64,000 nt of DNA from the NCBI RefSeq assembly GCF_001983175.1, contig NZ_MNPW01000013.1, positions 147,250-211,249 on the forward strand, written 5' to 3'. Both the position numbers and the translations under genes were made by a program. Below, one piece after another: positions 1 through 8,398 of the stretch (its first letter is position 1; every line of letters begins with the position of its first letter). The notes under the pieces are model-generated. The model was given only the letters and a program-made list of their open reading frames with translations, was not told where the DNA came from and did no database searches. Source of the stretch: Pseudomonas cedrina subsp. cedrina. GTDB taxonomy: Bacteria; Pseudomonadota; Gammaproteobacteria; Pseudomonadales; Pseudomonadaceae.

Positions 1-657
1 CGCGCCGGGCAAGGCGGCAATGCTTCGTCTGGCGGCCTCGGTGGCGTGCTCGGTGGGTTGTTGAAAGGCTCCCGCACCGGTAATACCTCGGCCGGTGGTG
101 GCTTGGGCGGGCTATTAGGCGGCTTGGGCGGCCTGTTGGGCACAACACCTGGCACGCGTCCCGCCCAGGGGCGTGCTGGTGGAATGAACTACGCGGCCTT
201 GGCTTCCCTGGGCATGGCCGCATTCCAGGCGTACCAGGCGTGGCAACGCCAGCAGGCTGATGCGCCGCAGCAAGCCCTTCAGACGGTCGACCAGCTTGAC
301 GGTCCAGCCGCCGAAGCCCACAGCCATGCCGTACTGCGTGCCTTGATCGCCGCCGCCAAGGCCGATGGGCGTATCGACGAGAGCGAGCATCAGCTTATTT
401 CCACTGAGCTGGGCCGCCATACCGATGACCCGCAACTGCAACAGTGGCTCGACGCTGAAGTCGCCAAGCCCCTGGATGCTGCGGATTTCGCCGAATTCGC
501 CAGCGACCCGGCAGTCGCCGCCGAGGTTTACCTGGCCAGTGTGATGATGGTGGATGATCAGCAAGACGCCGAACGCGATTACCTGGACGACTTGGCGGGC
601 CAGTTGCAAATCGACGCGCAATTGCAGCTGCATCTGGAGCAAAAAGCCAAACCCTGA
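1..657 (+). CDS. DUF533/TerB-like membrane-associated protein, 5' end cut off
   Basis: The frame is open from base 1, so the true start lies upstream of the window. A glycine/leucine-rich N-terminal stretch precedes a short hydrophobic segment (NYAALASLGMAAFQAYQAW). An acidic helical domain follows, containing HAVLRALIAAAKADGRIDE and ending near EYLDD-like repeats. That layout matches the YebE/DUF533 family, whose C-terminal half resembles the TerB tellurite-resistance fold (family knowledge). The acidic 'KADGRID' loop is the recognisable signature. Biochemical function is not established for the family. The next gene (a LysE exporter) is on the other strand more than 550 bp away, so there is no operon context on this side. 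Confidence 0.8.
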   Translation, partial: RAGQGGNASSGGLGGVLGGLLKGSRTGNTSAGGGLGGLLGGLGGLLGTTPGTRPAQGRAGGMNYAALASLGMAAFQAYQAWQRQQADAPQQALQTVDQLDGPAAEAHSHAVLRALIAAAKADGRIDESEHQLISTELGRHTDDPQLQQWLDAEVAKPLDAADFAEFASDPAVAAEVYLASVMMVDDQQDAERDYLDDLAGQLQIDAQLQLHLEQKAKP

Positions 658-685
658 TTGAAAAGACATAGGTATCTAGGGGCTA

Positions 686-884
686 CTGTGGCGAGCGGGC
701 TTGCCCTAATGCCGTTCAGTTAAGCGTACATCGCCCCCTGTAGGAGCGAGCTTGCTCGCGAAAAACATCAACGATAACGCGTGTTTCCTGAGTGAACGCG
801 GCGGCTGTGAGCTCTTCGCGAGCAAGCTCGCTCCTACAAAAAACCTTAACTGACTGGCATTGGGGCTTGCCCCGCTCGCCACAG
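686..884. repeat. Nested REP palindromes (doublet inside a doublet)
   Basis: Outer arms at 686-724 and 845-884 are imperfect inverted copies beginning CTGTGGCGAGCGGG and ending near CAGTTAAG. Between them sits a second, near-perfect pair at 740-762 and 815-837 built on GTAGGAGCGAGCTTGCTCGC. Both resemble Pseudomonas REP families that are usually found as inverted pairs in intergenic DNA. The arrangement suggests that one element inserted between the arms of the other. Confidence 0.85.
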
Positions 885-1020
885 GGAACTCGCCAACTTC
901 TGAGCGTTGCGTAGATACCTGTGACTGAAATGGGGAAGCAAGGCAAATGACGCAATTGTTGTTTCGGCTGGAATTGGGTTGCGCGCGCGAGCCCAATCTC
1001 ACGCGCGACGAAGGTTAAAT

Positions 1021-1128
1021 GTGGGAGCTGTCGAGCCCCAGCGAGGCTGCGAAGACGGCGGCATTGCTGGTATGCTCTTCGCCTGACACTCCGCTATCGC
1101 TGCCTCGCTAAAGCTCGAGAGCTCCCAC
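1021..1128. repeat. REP-like long palindrome
   Basis: Arms GTGGGAGCT (1021-1029) and AGCTCCCAC (1120-1128) are followed inward by TCGAGC/GCTCGA and CAGCGAGGC/GCCTCGCT pairs. This gives a long interrupted stem just downstream of the convergent LysE gene end. It may act as a transcript-end structure. Confidence 0.75.
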
Positions 1129-1215
1129 AGGAGATCGCTTGTGTCAGGTGGAATCGAGCTGCATCCGTGAGCACCATCGCAGCTGCAACGCTGGTCCGTT
1201 GTCGGTTTTTTTACC

Positions 1216-1827
1216 TCATACCCCTTTTGCCGCCAGCACCGCCAGGTAGATCAATACCACCCCGCAAGTGCCATAACTGATGCGTTGCCACAGCGGGGAT
1301 GCGTTCTTGCGCAAGAGGTTGACCAGCGCCGCAACCAGAAAGCATGACAACACCGAAGCCAGCATGAACCCGGCGAAAAACATCAGGGTTTGCCCATGGC
1401 TGGGCGTGGCGCCGACGATGCCAGAGAGCGCACTGCCCAATGCGCCCCAGTAGACGATGTTTTTCGGGTTGGCCAGGGAGATTGCCGCGCCAACCGCCAG
1501 TGCATTTTTCCGGCTGCTGGCGGGGGCCTCGTCGGATGCCGGTAGCTTCCAGGCATCGATCAGGCTGCGGATGCCCAGCCAGGCCAGGTACAACGCACAG
1601 ATCACCGTCAACGGCACGCGTACTGCGTCATGCTGGATCAGCAGGACGATCCCGGTCAGCCCGATAACCGCCCACACCGCATCGCCCACCAGTGAGCCAA
1701 CCTGCACCAGAAGTGCCGGGGTAAAGCCATGCAGCAGACCACGGCGCAGCGTCTCTGCCAGTACGGCGCCGGGGGAGAGGCAAAATACAAAACCGAATAC
1801 CAGTGCGTAGAAAAAAATCGTCACCAT
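1216..1827 (-). CDS. LysE/RhtB-family amino-acid exporter
   Basis: 203 residues, the usual size for the family, made almost entirely of membrane helices (about six). It starts MVTIFFYALVFGFVFCLSPG, and the N-terminal SPGA motif is the LysE/RhtB hallmark. A second conserved segment, ISLANPKNIVYWGALG, lies near residue 120. Family members export amino acids or their derivatives across the inner membrane; the substrate cannot be read from the sequence. The gene is transcribed in the same direction as arsBC, but a 76-bp gap separates it from arsC, so cotranscription is possible but unproven. Confidence 0.85.
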   Translation of the reverse strand: MVTIFFYALVFGFVFCLSPGAVLAETLRRGLLHGFTPALLVQVGSLVGDAVWAVIGLTGIVLLIQHDAVRVPLTVICALYLAWLGIRSLIDAWKLPASDEAPASSRKNALAVGAAISLANPKNIVYWGALGSALSGIVGATPSHGQTLMFFAGFMLASVLSCFLVAALVNLLRKNASPLWQRISYGTCGVVLIYLAVLAAKGV

Positions 1828-1903
1828 GCCCGCGTCCTTTCAGGAAAGTGCGAAAGCATACGCTGGCACCCAGAGTGAATCCACTGGCTAGCGGTTGCCC
1901 GCT

Positions 1904-2371
1904 CTACAGCGCAATACGATCGAGTTCGGCTTTTACTTCGGCACGACTGAGGCCGGCAAAAGGCACGGCGAACAACGCCCGGCAGCGCATGGCAATGATG
2001 TCCAGCGTAGCGTCGAATGCAGCTTGCACAGCCGCGTCGTCGCCCTGGACATCCGAAGGGTCTTCCAACCCCCAATGCGCCTTCAGCGCGGGCCCGAAGT
2101 ACACCGGGCAGGCTTCACCGGCAGCTTTATCACACACGGTAATCACCACGTCCAGCGGGCTGCCTTCAAACGCATCGTTGTCTTTGCTGTACAAACCCTC
2201 GGTGCTGATGCCCGCCGCCTGCAGGGTAGCAAGGCTGCGCGGCAGTACCTGGCCCTTGGGAAAGCTGCCGGAGCTGACGGCTTCGAAACCCTCTGGGGCC
2301 AGGTGATTGAACACCGCTTCGGACAAAATGCTGCGGCAGCTGTTGGCGGTACACATGAACAGGACTTTCAT
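1904..2371 (-). CDS. arsC: Arsenate reductase, low-molecular-weight phosphatase type
   Basis: 155 residues. The N-terminus MKVLFMCTANSCRSILSE contains the CxxNxCRS phosphatase-like loop that binds arsenate. A later VVITVCDKAAGEACPVYFG segment supplies the further cysteines used in the thiol relay of this ArsC class. The enzyme reduces arsenate to arsenite in the cytoplasm, usually with thioredoxin. The start lies 13 bp after the end of arsB, so the two form an operon in which ArsC feeds the ArsB efflux pump. No arsR or arsH is visible on either side, which is unusual for a Pseudomonas ars operon. Confidence 0.92.
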   Translation of the reverse strand: MKVLFMCTANSCRSILSEAVFNHLAPEGFEAVSSGSFPKGQVLPRSLATLQAAGISTEGLYSKDNDAFEGSPLDVVITVCDKAAGEACPVYFGPALKAHWGLEDPSDVQGDDAAVQAAFDATLDIIAMRCRALFAVPFAGLSRAEVKAELDRIAL

Positions 2372-2384
2372 GGCGGCATTTCCT

Positions 2385-3668
2385 TCAAAGGCTCAGGCGC
2401 AAGGCGAGGGCGGCAAGCGTGACCAACAACACCGGCAGCGTCAACACGATCCCGACCTTGAAGTAATAGCCCCAGGTAATGGTAATGCCCTTGCGCGCCA
2501 GGATATGCAGCCACAGCAACGTCGCCAGGCTGCCGATCGGGGTGATTTTCGGGCCCAGGTCGCTGCCGATCACGTTGGCGTAGATCATCGCCTCCCTGAC
2601 CACGCCCACGGCATGGCTGGACTCGATGGACAGCGCACCGATCAACACGGTCGGCAAGTTGTTCATCGCAGACGACAGCAGGGCCGTCAGCACGCCCGTG
2701 CCCATGGCCGCGCCCCAAACGCCGTAAGTGGCAAACGTATCGAGCCAGGTCGCCAGGTAGGTGGTGAGGCCCGCGTTGCGCAAGCCGTAGACCACCAGGT
2801 ACATGCCCAGGGAAAAGATCACGATTTGCCACGGTGCTTCTTTCAGCACTTTGCGCGTGGAAATCATGTGGCCTTTGGCGGCGATCACCAGCAGCAGCAC
2901 CGCGCACACCGCGGAAATGGCGCTGATGGGGATGCCCAGCGGTTCCAGGGCAAAGCAACCGACCAGCAGGATGCCCAGCACCCACCAGCCGGCGCGGAAG
3001 GTGGCGCGGTCGTGGATCGCGCTGGCAGGGTCATCCAGGTCGGCCGGGTCGTAGGCCTGCGGGATATCGCGGCGAAAGAACCACAACAGCACCGCCAGCG
3101 TGGCCGCGACGCTGACCAGGTTGACCGGCACCATCACCGCGGCATATTCGTTGAAGCCGATCTTGAAATAGTCCGCCGAGACGATATTCACCAAGTTCGA
3201 CACCACCAGCGGCAGGCTGGCGGTGTCGGCGATAAAACCGGCGCCCATGACGAATGCCAGGGTCGCCGCCGGAGAAAAGCGCAGGGCCAGCAACATCGAT
3301 ATCACGATCGGCGTAAGGATCAGCGCGGCGCCGTCATTGGCGAACAGCGCCGATACCAGCGCGCCCAGCAGCACCATATAAGCAAACAGACGCCGGCCGC
3401 GCCCACGGCCCCAGCGCGCCACATGCAGGGCGGTCCAGGCAAAGAAACCGGCCTCGTCGAGCAACAGGCTGATGATGATCAGCGCGACGAAGGTGCCGGT
3501 GGCATTCCAGATGATGTGCCACACCACCGGAATGTCGGCCAGGCTGATCACGCCGCAGGCCAGGGCGAGGATCGCGCCCATTGTTGCGCTCCAGCCCACG
3601 CCGAGGCCCTTGGGCTGCCAGATGACCAGGACGATGGTGAAGATGAAAATGGCAATGGCGACAAGCAT
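2385..3668 (-). CDS. arsB: Arsenite efflux permease
   Basis: 427 residues, the normal length for ArsB, with about 12 hydrophobic helices. Recognisable segments are VWHIIWNATGTFVALII, FANDGAALILTPIVISML and SSAMNNLPTVLIGAL; the last two each contain an asparagine-bearing re-entrant motif typical of the ArsB/ion-transporter superfamily. It extrudes arsenite or antimonite across the inner membrane using the proton motive force, alone or with an ArsA ATPase (none seen here). It is first in the arsB-arsC operon. The 250 bp upstream hold no ArsR coding sequence. Confidence 0.93.
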   Translation of the reverse strand: MLVAIAIFIFTIVLVIWQPKGLGVGWSATMGAILALACGVISLADIPVVWHIIWNATGTFVALIIISLLLDEAGFFAWTALHVARWGRGRGRRLFAYMVLLGALVSALFANDGAALILTPIVISMLLALRFSPAATLAFVMGAGFIADTASLPLVVSNLVNIVSADYFKIGFNEYAAVMVPVNLVSVAATLAVLLWFFRRDIPQAYDPADLDDPASAIHDRATFRAGWWVLGILLVGCFALEPLGIPISAISAVCAVLLLVIAAKGHMISTRKVLKEAPWQIVIFSLGMYLVVYGLRNAGLTTYLATWLDTFATYGVWGAAMGTGVLTALLSSAMNNLPTVLIGALSIESSHAVGVVREAMIYANVIGSDLGPKITPIGSLATLLWLHILARKGITITWGYYFKVGIVLTLPVLLVTLAALALRLSL

Positions 3669-3917
3669 CGATCAGCGCTCCGGTGGCTCAGCAGGTGCTG
3701 CTGGCGCGTAGTAGTGGGATAGGCAGAGCATGGATCGGTTGGCGTCCGTAAAGTTCTTGCCTGGGTGGATCAATAGCATCGCTGCGTTTCATTCAGTCAA
3801 ACCTTGTATCGATTTGACATGGATCAAAGATACCGAAATCCGCCACAAGTGGTTGAAATTAAAATGAAACATGAATGTCCTAAAGTGCCTGCCCATTGCT
3901 GATGAAGGAAGACCCGT
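3669..3917. other. Divergent intergenic region between arsB and a small gene
   Basis: 249 bp without a supported gene. It should hold the arsB promoter (minus strand) and the promoter of the small gene starting at 3918. An Anr/FNR-like box lies at 3814-3827, followed by an A/T-rich stretch around 3853-3870. No clear ArsR operator was recognised. Confidence 0.6.
3814..3827 (+). promoter_or_regulatory. Candidate Anr/Dnr (FNR-type) box
   Basis: TTGAC-ATGG-ATCAA differs from the TTGAT-N4-ATCAA Anr consensus only in the last base of the left half-site. It lies about 91 bp before the small gene at 3918. A class II position (about -41.5) would put a start site near 3862, beside A/T-rich DNA that could serve as a -10 element. 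It could equally act on arsB in the other direction. Confidence 0.45.
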
Positions 3918-4133
3918 GTGACCCGTGCCACTCGCAACCTGCGCAAGACCCTGGATTCCGTCGCGGAAAATAACGAAACCGCCGCGTTCGACCTGATGCG
4001 CGCCGTCGAAAAACTCGGCGATGAACTGCTGCGCCAGCGCCTGCTCAACACCATCCACCGTCTCAACCAGGATGCCTATGAGTTGCGCGAAGCACGGGAT
4101 TCGGTGGAGCAAGTGTCGGTCAGGCTCGCCTGA
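3918..4133 (+). CDS. Small conserved-looking helical protein, function unknown
   Basis: 71 residues from a GTG start preceded by a GAAGGAAG ribosome-binding site. The sequence (MTRATRNLRKTLDSVAEN...) is charged and predicted mostly helical, with heptad-like leucines and no signal peptide, membrane segment or cysteine. I do not recognise a family. Codon use resembles the surrounding genes, and the strong ribosome-binding site supports real coding. The Anr-like box upstream suggests expression when oxygen is low; this is inference only. Confidence 0.65.
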   Translation: MTRATRNLRKTLDSVAENNETAAFDLMRAVEKLGDELLRQRLLNTIHRLNQDAYELREARDSVEQVSVRLA

Positions 4134-4204
4134 GCAAGATCGTTCAAGACAAGCCTCTTGTGAGGCTGGCATGCTTGGCGACTGTTTGTCGATGAGCCGT
4201 TTCC

Positions 4205-4900
4205 ATGCCCACTGCCTTACCTCGATATGCCTTCGCTCGCGGCGCCATCGCCGTCATTCCCTTGTCCCTGGCCTGTGCGCCGTGGGGGCTGCTGGCCGGT
4301 TCCATGGCCATTGATGCGCAATTCACCCCTCTGCAAGCCCAGGGCTTGTCCGCCATCGTGTTTGCCGGTGCCGCGCAACTGGTCGCCATCGGCATGGTCA
4401 AGAGCGGTGCCAGCCTGATTTCCATCGTACTGACCACGTTGCTGCTGACCTCCCAGCATCTGCTGTATGGCATGCACATGCGCCCGATCCTCGCGCCCCT
4501 CAAGACCCGCTGGCGCATGAGCCTGGGTTTTCTGTTGACCGATGAATTCTTCGCGCTGGTCAACCACTTCGACCGCCAGACTTTCAACCGCTGGTACGCC
4601 CTGGGCGTCGGCCTGACGTTCTATATCATCTGGAACCTGTTCACCCTGGCCGGCATCGTGCTCGGCCAAAGCATTCCCGGCCTTGATCAACTGGGCCTCG
4701 AATTCTCCATCGCCGCCACGTTTATCGCGCTGATCACACCGGTGGTGCGTGACATTCCCACGGTGGTCTGCGTGGCGGTGTCGTTGCTGTTTTCGGTGTG
4801 GTTGAGTTTCCTGCACTGGGAATCGGCGGTGGTGGTGTCCGGCGTGCTGGGTATGAGCGCCGGCTATGCCTGCAAACGCCTGGGAGTAGGGCAACGATGA
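4205..4900 (+). CDS. azlC: Branched-chain amino-acid exporter, large subunit AzlC
   Basis: 231 residues with several membrane helices. It matches AzlC/YgaZ: the N-terminal segment AFARGAIAVIPLSLACAPWG and the internal AGAAQLVAIGMVKSGAS and TSQHLLYGMHMRP motifs are typical. AzlC works with a small AzlD partner as a two-part inner-membrane exporter of branched-chain amino acids or analogues. The gene overlaps azlD by four bases (ATGA), so the two are translationally coupled. Confidence 0.9.
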   Translation: MPTALPRYAFARGAIAVIPLSLACAPWGLLAGSMAIDAQFTPLQAQGLSAIVFAGAAQLVAIGMVKSGASLISIVLTTLLLTSQHLLYGMHMRPILAPLKTRWRMSLGFLLTDEFFALVNHFDRQTFNRWYALGVGLTFYIIWNLFTLAGIVLGQSIPGLDQLGLEFSIAATFIALITPVVRDIPTVVCVAVSLLFSVWLSFLHWESAVVVSGVLGMSAGYACKRLGVGQR

Positions 4901-5208
4901 TCTACATCATGATTGTGGCCATGGGGCTGGTGGTATTTTTCAACCGCTACCTGTTCATCGAACCGCGCCTGCCGGTGCGCCTCAACCGTGGCGCGCGCGA
5001 GTTCCTCGGGTTCGCGGTGCCTGGCATGCTGACGGCGATTTGCGGGCCGATCATTTTCCTGCACGACCATCAACTCAACCTGAGCCTGGCCAACCCTTAT
5101 TTGTTGGCGGGTGTCAGTGCGGTGGCGTTGATGGTCTGGACACGCAATGTGTTGATCACGGTGCTGTTGAGCATGGGGTTGTTTTATCTGCTGCGTTGGT
5201 TGATCTGA
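4897..5208 (+). CDS. azlD: Branched-chain amino-acid exporter, small subunit AzlD
   Basis: 103 residues, the usual AzlD/YgaH size, starting at the ATG that overlaps the azlC stop. Three to four hydrophobic helices are visible, with the family-typical FVFFNRYLFIEPRLPVRL-like start and the closing ALMVWTRNVLITVLLSMG segment. It pairs with AzlC. A longer frame beginning upstream inside azlC was rejected because the ATGA overlap gives the expected coupling and length. Confidence 0.9.
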   Translation: MIYIMIVAMGLVVFFNRYLFIEPRLPVRLNRGAREFLGFAVPGMLTAICGPIIFLHDHQLNLSLANPYLLAGVSAVALMVWTRNVLITVLLSMGLFYLLRWLI

Positions 5209-5218
5209 AACCCGGACG

Positions 5219-5241
5219 AAAAAAAGCCCGCGGGAGAGCGG
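5219..5241 (-). terminator. Weak hairpin with U-tract on the minus strand
   Basis: GCCCGC and GCGGGC arms with a seven-A run just before them give an intrinsic-terminator shape for minus-strand transcription. It sits right after azlD (plus strand), which lacks a U-tract in its own direction, so its role is unclear. Confidence 0.35.
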
Positions 5242-5380
5242 GCAGAAGGGAGGCTTCCAAAAATGAGCGTGGTTACTCTAAGCGGCGCATCTTCGCCCTG
5301 ACAGTGAAACAAAGTTCATGCAGTCGTCAGACCGGCCCACGGCAATGATACAGTCGCGTTTTTTTCAACGGAGCAATGGC

Positions 5381-5734
5381 ATGCACAAGGTGGTAATAGG
5401 CGCACTGGTACTGGCGGCATTAGCCGGTTGCGCGGGTTCGAAGATGAAGGAGGCGCGCGCGGGCGCGCCCTACAAAACCCTGGCTTCGGACAAGGCCACC
5501 CTGGCGGTTGCCGAATGCGTGCAGTTCGGCTGGCAGGATGAAAGCGTGTTCGGGGTTGACGCCGGCGGCTTCAAGGAGCCGATCGGCGCGGGCGGTTTTA
5601 CCGTGTACACCACGGCGGGTGACTACTTTGTCGATGTGCAAAGCGCGGGTGCCGGCTCAACCATCAAGTACTACGCGGCAGAGGACACCATGCCGGCCAA
5701 GCGTCGTTTGGCCGCGCTCGCGACCTGCCTGTAG
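5381..5734 (+). CDS. Small secreted lipoprotein, family A
   Basis: 117 residues from an ATG seven bases after GGAG; an upstream in-frame start was rejected for lack of a ribosome-binding site. A lipoprotein signal peptide (MHKVVIGALVLAALAGC) ends in the LAGC lipobox, so the mature protein should be anchored in the envelope from Cys17. Two further cysteines (AECV and the C-terminal ATCL) could form a disulfide. The layout and several positions resemble the lipoprotein at 16004-16357, suggesting one family. No function is known to me. Confidence 0.75.
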   Translation: MHKVVIGALVLAALAGCAGSKMKEARAGAPYKTLASDKATLAVAECVQFGWQDESVFGVDAGGFKEPIGAGGFTVYTTAGDYFVDVQSAGAGSTIKYYAAEDTMPAKRRLAALATCL

Positions 5735-5803
5735 TCCGTTGCCTCAGGCGATTTAGGAAATGCCTGGCACGACAGGCCCAAGGCATTGGCTTATGATTCA
5801 CAC

Positions 5804-5866
5804 GCTCGCCCGGCATGATGGCTCTTTACCAGTACATGGATGTCGAGGCCTGAATGCCGGGCGAGC
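5804..5866. terminator. 13-bp inverted repeat between convergent genes
   Basis: GCTCGCCCGGCAT (5804-5816) and ATGCCGGGCGAGC (5854-5866) are perfect inverted copies separated by 37 bp. They sit between the ends of the plus-strand lipoprotein gene and the minus-strand DUF1275 gene. A loose T-rich run follows on the plus side. A shared terminator or processing structure is likely. Confidence 0.5.
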
Positions 5867-5877
5867 ATCCTCTTTCT

Positions 5878-6582
5878 TTAGCGCGGCATGTAACCCAAGT
5901 GCCAGCGCCTCGGTATTTTCAGCGATACCAACCCCAATAAGCCCGCCAGCGTGCCACTGATCAGCAGCGCCTTGAGCCCCATCTGTTGCTCCAGCAGCGC
6001 GCCGATCACCGCGCCCACGAACATGCCCGCCCAGGGTATCAACTGCACGCGCCAGCCGCTGCGGCGTTCCCCGAGCAGCCAGCGCCCCAGCCCGCGACCA
6101 AAGCGGGAAAGCGCTCCGGTGACGTAAGTCAGCCCCACCGGCAACCCGTTGACCTCTTCCACGGCGGCATTGAGCATGCCCATCGCAATGATCGCCGCCA
6201 ACAGCGCAGGCAGTGTATCGGCGAAGGGCAGCAGTGCGGCGCCGCACAACAAGGCGGCAATGCACAACAGCAACGGCAGCGCATGACGACGGCTCAGTCG
6301 GCCGACCACCACGCCCAAGGCATTACCGACGATAAAGGTTGCCACCAGCAACAGCAGCCGGCCGGTCAGGCCCAGGTCCCCCGCACTGATCGCCACCGCC
6401 AGGCGCGTGGTGTTGCCGCTCATGAACGACACAAAGTCACCGCTGGCCATGAAGCCGATGGCATCGGTCATCCCGGCCAGCACCGACAGGCTGGCCACCA
6501 GCATCAGCCCGACCCGGCCACGCCAGCGTTGTTGATGGGCCAATGCGGCGTTGGCGTAAGGCTTGCGGGGCGAAGGCAGCAT
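5878..6582 (-). CDS. DUF1275 (YoaK-type) membrane protein
   Basis: 234 residues from the ATG that follows GAGGAG; a start 26 codons further up was rejected. About six membrane helices are present, with the DUF1275 signatures ASLSVLAGMTDAIGFMASG and FVSFMSGNTTRLAVAI near the N-terminus. YoaK-family proteins are inner-membrane proteins of unknown transport role. The gene lies just downstream of the ABC-F gene on the same strand with a 70-bp gap, so the two might be cotranscribed. Confidence 0.85.
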   Translation of the reverse strand: MLPSPRKPYANAALAHQQRWRGRVGLMLVASLSVLAGMTDAIGFMASGDFVSFMSGNTTRLAVAISAGDLGLTGRLLLLVATFIVGNALGVVVGRLSRRHALPLLLCIAALLCGAALLPFADTLPALLAAIIAMGMLNAAVEEVNGLPVGLTYVTGALSRFGRGLGRWLLGERRSGWRVQLIPWAGMFVGAVIGALLEQQMGLKALLISGTLAGLLGLVSLKIPRRWHLGYMPR

Positions 6583-6652
6583 AGGGCTGGGGCTCCTCGG
6601 TGAGATTATCCGGCCACTACCGTAGGATGCTTTGAGCGCGCATGCAATGACC

Positions 6653-8275
6653 TCAGGCATACGTCAGGGTCCAGCCTGCAGGCTGCCAGTCGAGGAAATG
6701 GGTCGGCCGGATCGCTTGCACAAACGCCGGGTCATGGGACACCACCATCAGCGCGCCGGTAAAACCCTGCAATGCCTGCTCGAAAGCCTCCACCGATTCC
6801 AGGTCCAAGTGGTTGGTTGGCTCGTCCAGCAACAACAACTGCGCCGGCACCTTGCGCCACAAGGCAATCGCCATGGCGGCTTTCAGGCGCTCGCCGCCAC
6901 TGAGTTGCCCGGCGGGCTGGGTCACGCGCAAGGCGTCGAGTTGCAGCAGGGCCAGGCGCGTGCGCAATTCGGCTTGGGCCAATGGCGTGTCGAGCAGGTT
7001 GAGCTGCTCGACAAGCGAGCGATGCTCGTCCAGCAGCACGAGGTGCTGGTCAATATAGGCGCTGGGCACCTGCACGCTGCATTCTCCACTGGCCAAGGCG
7101 CATGCGCCGGCAATGACCTTGAGCAGCGTGGACTTGCCGCAGCCGTTCGGCCCGCGCACAGCGACACGCACCGGGCCTGCCAGATGCAGGTTGAGGCGGC
7201 TCGACGGCAGCCATGGCAACTGTGCGTCGACCAGCGATAACACCTGTCGGCCATTGGGTACCGCGCAGGTGGGCAGCGCCAGCAGAGTCGGCGTTTCATC
7301 CACGACCCGTTCGTAGGCCTGGCGCACTTGCGTGTCCAGCACGTGTTTGTGTTGCCGATGGGCGCTGCGCACGTTACTGACGATTTGCGTGGCGGCGCCT
7401 TTCCAGCGTGCCTTGGTGAAACGGTCGACGTTGGCGCTTTGCGCCTGCTGGCGTGAGCGGGCGGCATGACGTTGCAGGCTGTCGTGCTCGTTCTGCAGGC
7501 GCCGACTTTCGCGGCTGCGCTCCAGGCGCGCGTGCTCCAGCGCGGCAGCGGCGGCCTGTTGTTGCGCATCGCGCTGGGCGCGGTAGGCCGCGTAGTTGCC
7601 GCCGTACACCTGAACGCCAAGGGGGGAAAGTTCAATGATGCGCCCCATGGTATTAAGCAGTTGCCGGTCATGACTGACCACCACCAGGCCGCCGCGCCAA
7701 TCGCCGAGCACACGCAGTAGCCATGCACGGCCATTGCTGTCCAGATGGTTGGTGGGCTCGTCGAGCACCAGCAGCTCTGGCGCAGCCAGTAGCGCACCGA
7801 TCACCGCAACGCGGGCCAATTGACCGCCGCTGAGCTGGTCGGCCGGGGTATCCAGGCGCAGTTGCGACAAGCCCGCTGCGTCCAGGGCGCTGCGCAAGCG
7901 CTCGGCCAGGTCCCAGCGGTCGTCGATCAATGCCAGGTCATCGACTTGCGCGGTACCTTGAGTCATGCGCTTGAGGGCTGCGGATACCTCCGCGGTGCCG
8001 GTGAGGTCGGCAAGAGTTTCGCCCGGTGCGACCACCACGTTCTGCGCCACGTAAGCCACCTGGGCCGGTCGATTCAACGTGCCGGAGGAGGGCGGCAGCA
8101 GCCCGGCGATCAGTTGGGCCAGGACGCTTTTCCCTCGGCCATTGCGCCCCACGATTCCGGTAGGGCGGTGATCGATGGACAAGGTTACGTCGTCCAGCAG
8201 GGTTTCGCCGTTGGCGAACTGGAAACAAAGGTGTTGCAGGGAAACAAGCGTGGGCAGCCAGTTGACGTCAGTCAT
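6653..8275 (-). CDS. ABC-F family ATPase (soluble, tandem ABC)
   Basis: 540 residues from an ATG four bases after GGAGGT. Two ABC cassettes in one chain have Walker A motifs GRNGRGKS and GPNGCGKST, signatures LSGGQLARVA and LSGGERLKAA, and Walker B LLVLDEPTNHLD and LLLLDEPTNHLD. There are no membrane segments. The basic, glutamine/arginine-rich linker between cassettes (about residues 220-300) fits the ABC-F interdomain linker that enters the ribosomal E site. ABC-F proteins act on ribosomes, in translation rescue or antibiotic protection; which one applies here cannot be told. Confidence 0.9.
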   Translation of the reverse strand: MTDVNWLPTLVSLQHLCFQFANGETLLDDVTLSIDHRPTGIVGRNGRGKSVLAQLIAGLLPPSSGTLNRPAQVAYVAQNVVVAPGETLADLTGTAEVSAALKRMTQGTAQVDDLALIDDRWDLAERLRSALDAAGLSQLRLDTPADQLSGGQLARVAVIGALLAAPELLVLDEPTNHLDSNGRAWLLRVLGDWRGGLVVVSHDRQLLNTMGRIIELSPLGVQVYGGNYAAYRAQRDAQQQAAAAALEHARLERSRESRRLQNEHDSLQRHAARSRQQAQSANVDRFTKARWKGAATQIVSNVRSAHRQHKHVLDTQVRQAYERVVDETPTLLALPTCAVPNGRQVLSLVDAQLPWLPSSRLNLHLAGPVRVAVRGPNGCGKSTLLKVIAGACALASGECSVQVPSAYIDQHLVLLDEHRSLVEQLNLLDTPLAQAELRTRLALLQLDALRVTQPAGQLSGGERLKAAMAIALWRKVPAQLLLLDEPTNHLDLESVEAFEQALQGFTGALMVVSHDPAFVQAIRPTHFLDWQPAGWTLTYA

Positions 8276-8398
8276 CAGCACCTCCAAAAAAATGTCGGAC
8301 AGGCCAACAAGCGCGCCAGGCGCTCGTTGCGGGTACATTCTGGAAGGCTTAGTTGTTCACGTCGGCGGTCGTCCCATGAGTCAGGAGGGACGCGCAGC

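Larger units (their letters stand above)
658..1215. other. Gene-free interval filled with REP palindromes
   Basis: This 558-bp stretch holds no convincing gene. Most of it is palindromic repeats: a REP doublet nested inside a second inverted repeat (686-884) and a third long palindrome (1021-1128). Two copies of a short motif, AGATACCT or its complement, lie at 668-678 and 911-920 beside the first structure. Short open frames here read through the palindromes and are not supported. Confidence 0.8.

Noticed and set aside
686..1128. Repeats considered as insertion-sequence ends
   Set aside because: No transposase coding sequence lies between any of the arms; REP families explain them.
2307..3722. 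Plus-strand frame of about 470 codons opposite arsB
   Set aside because: Gln/His/Arg-rich antisense shadow of arsB; no motif and no ribosome-binding site.
3672..3779. 35-codon minus-strand frame ending just before arsB
   Set aside because: No ribosome-binding site and no resemblance to ArsR; could be chance.
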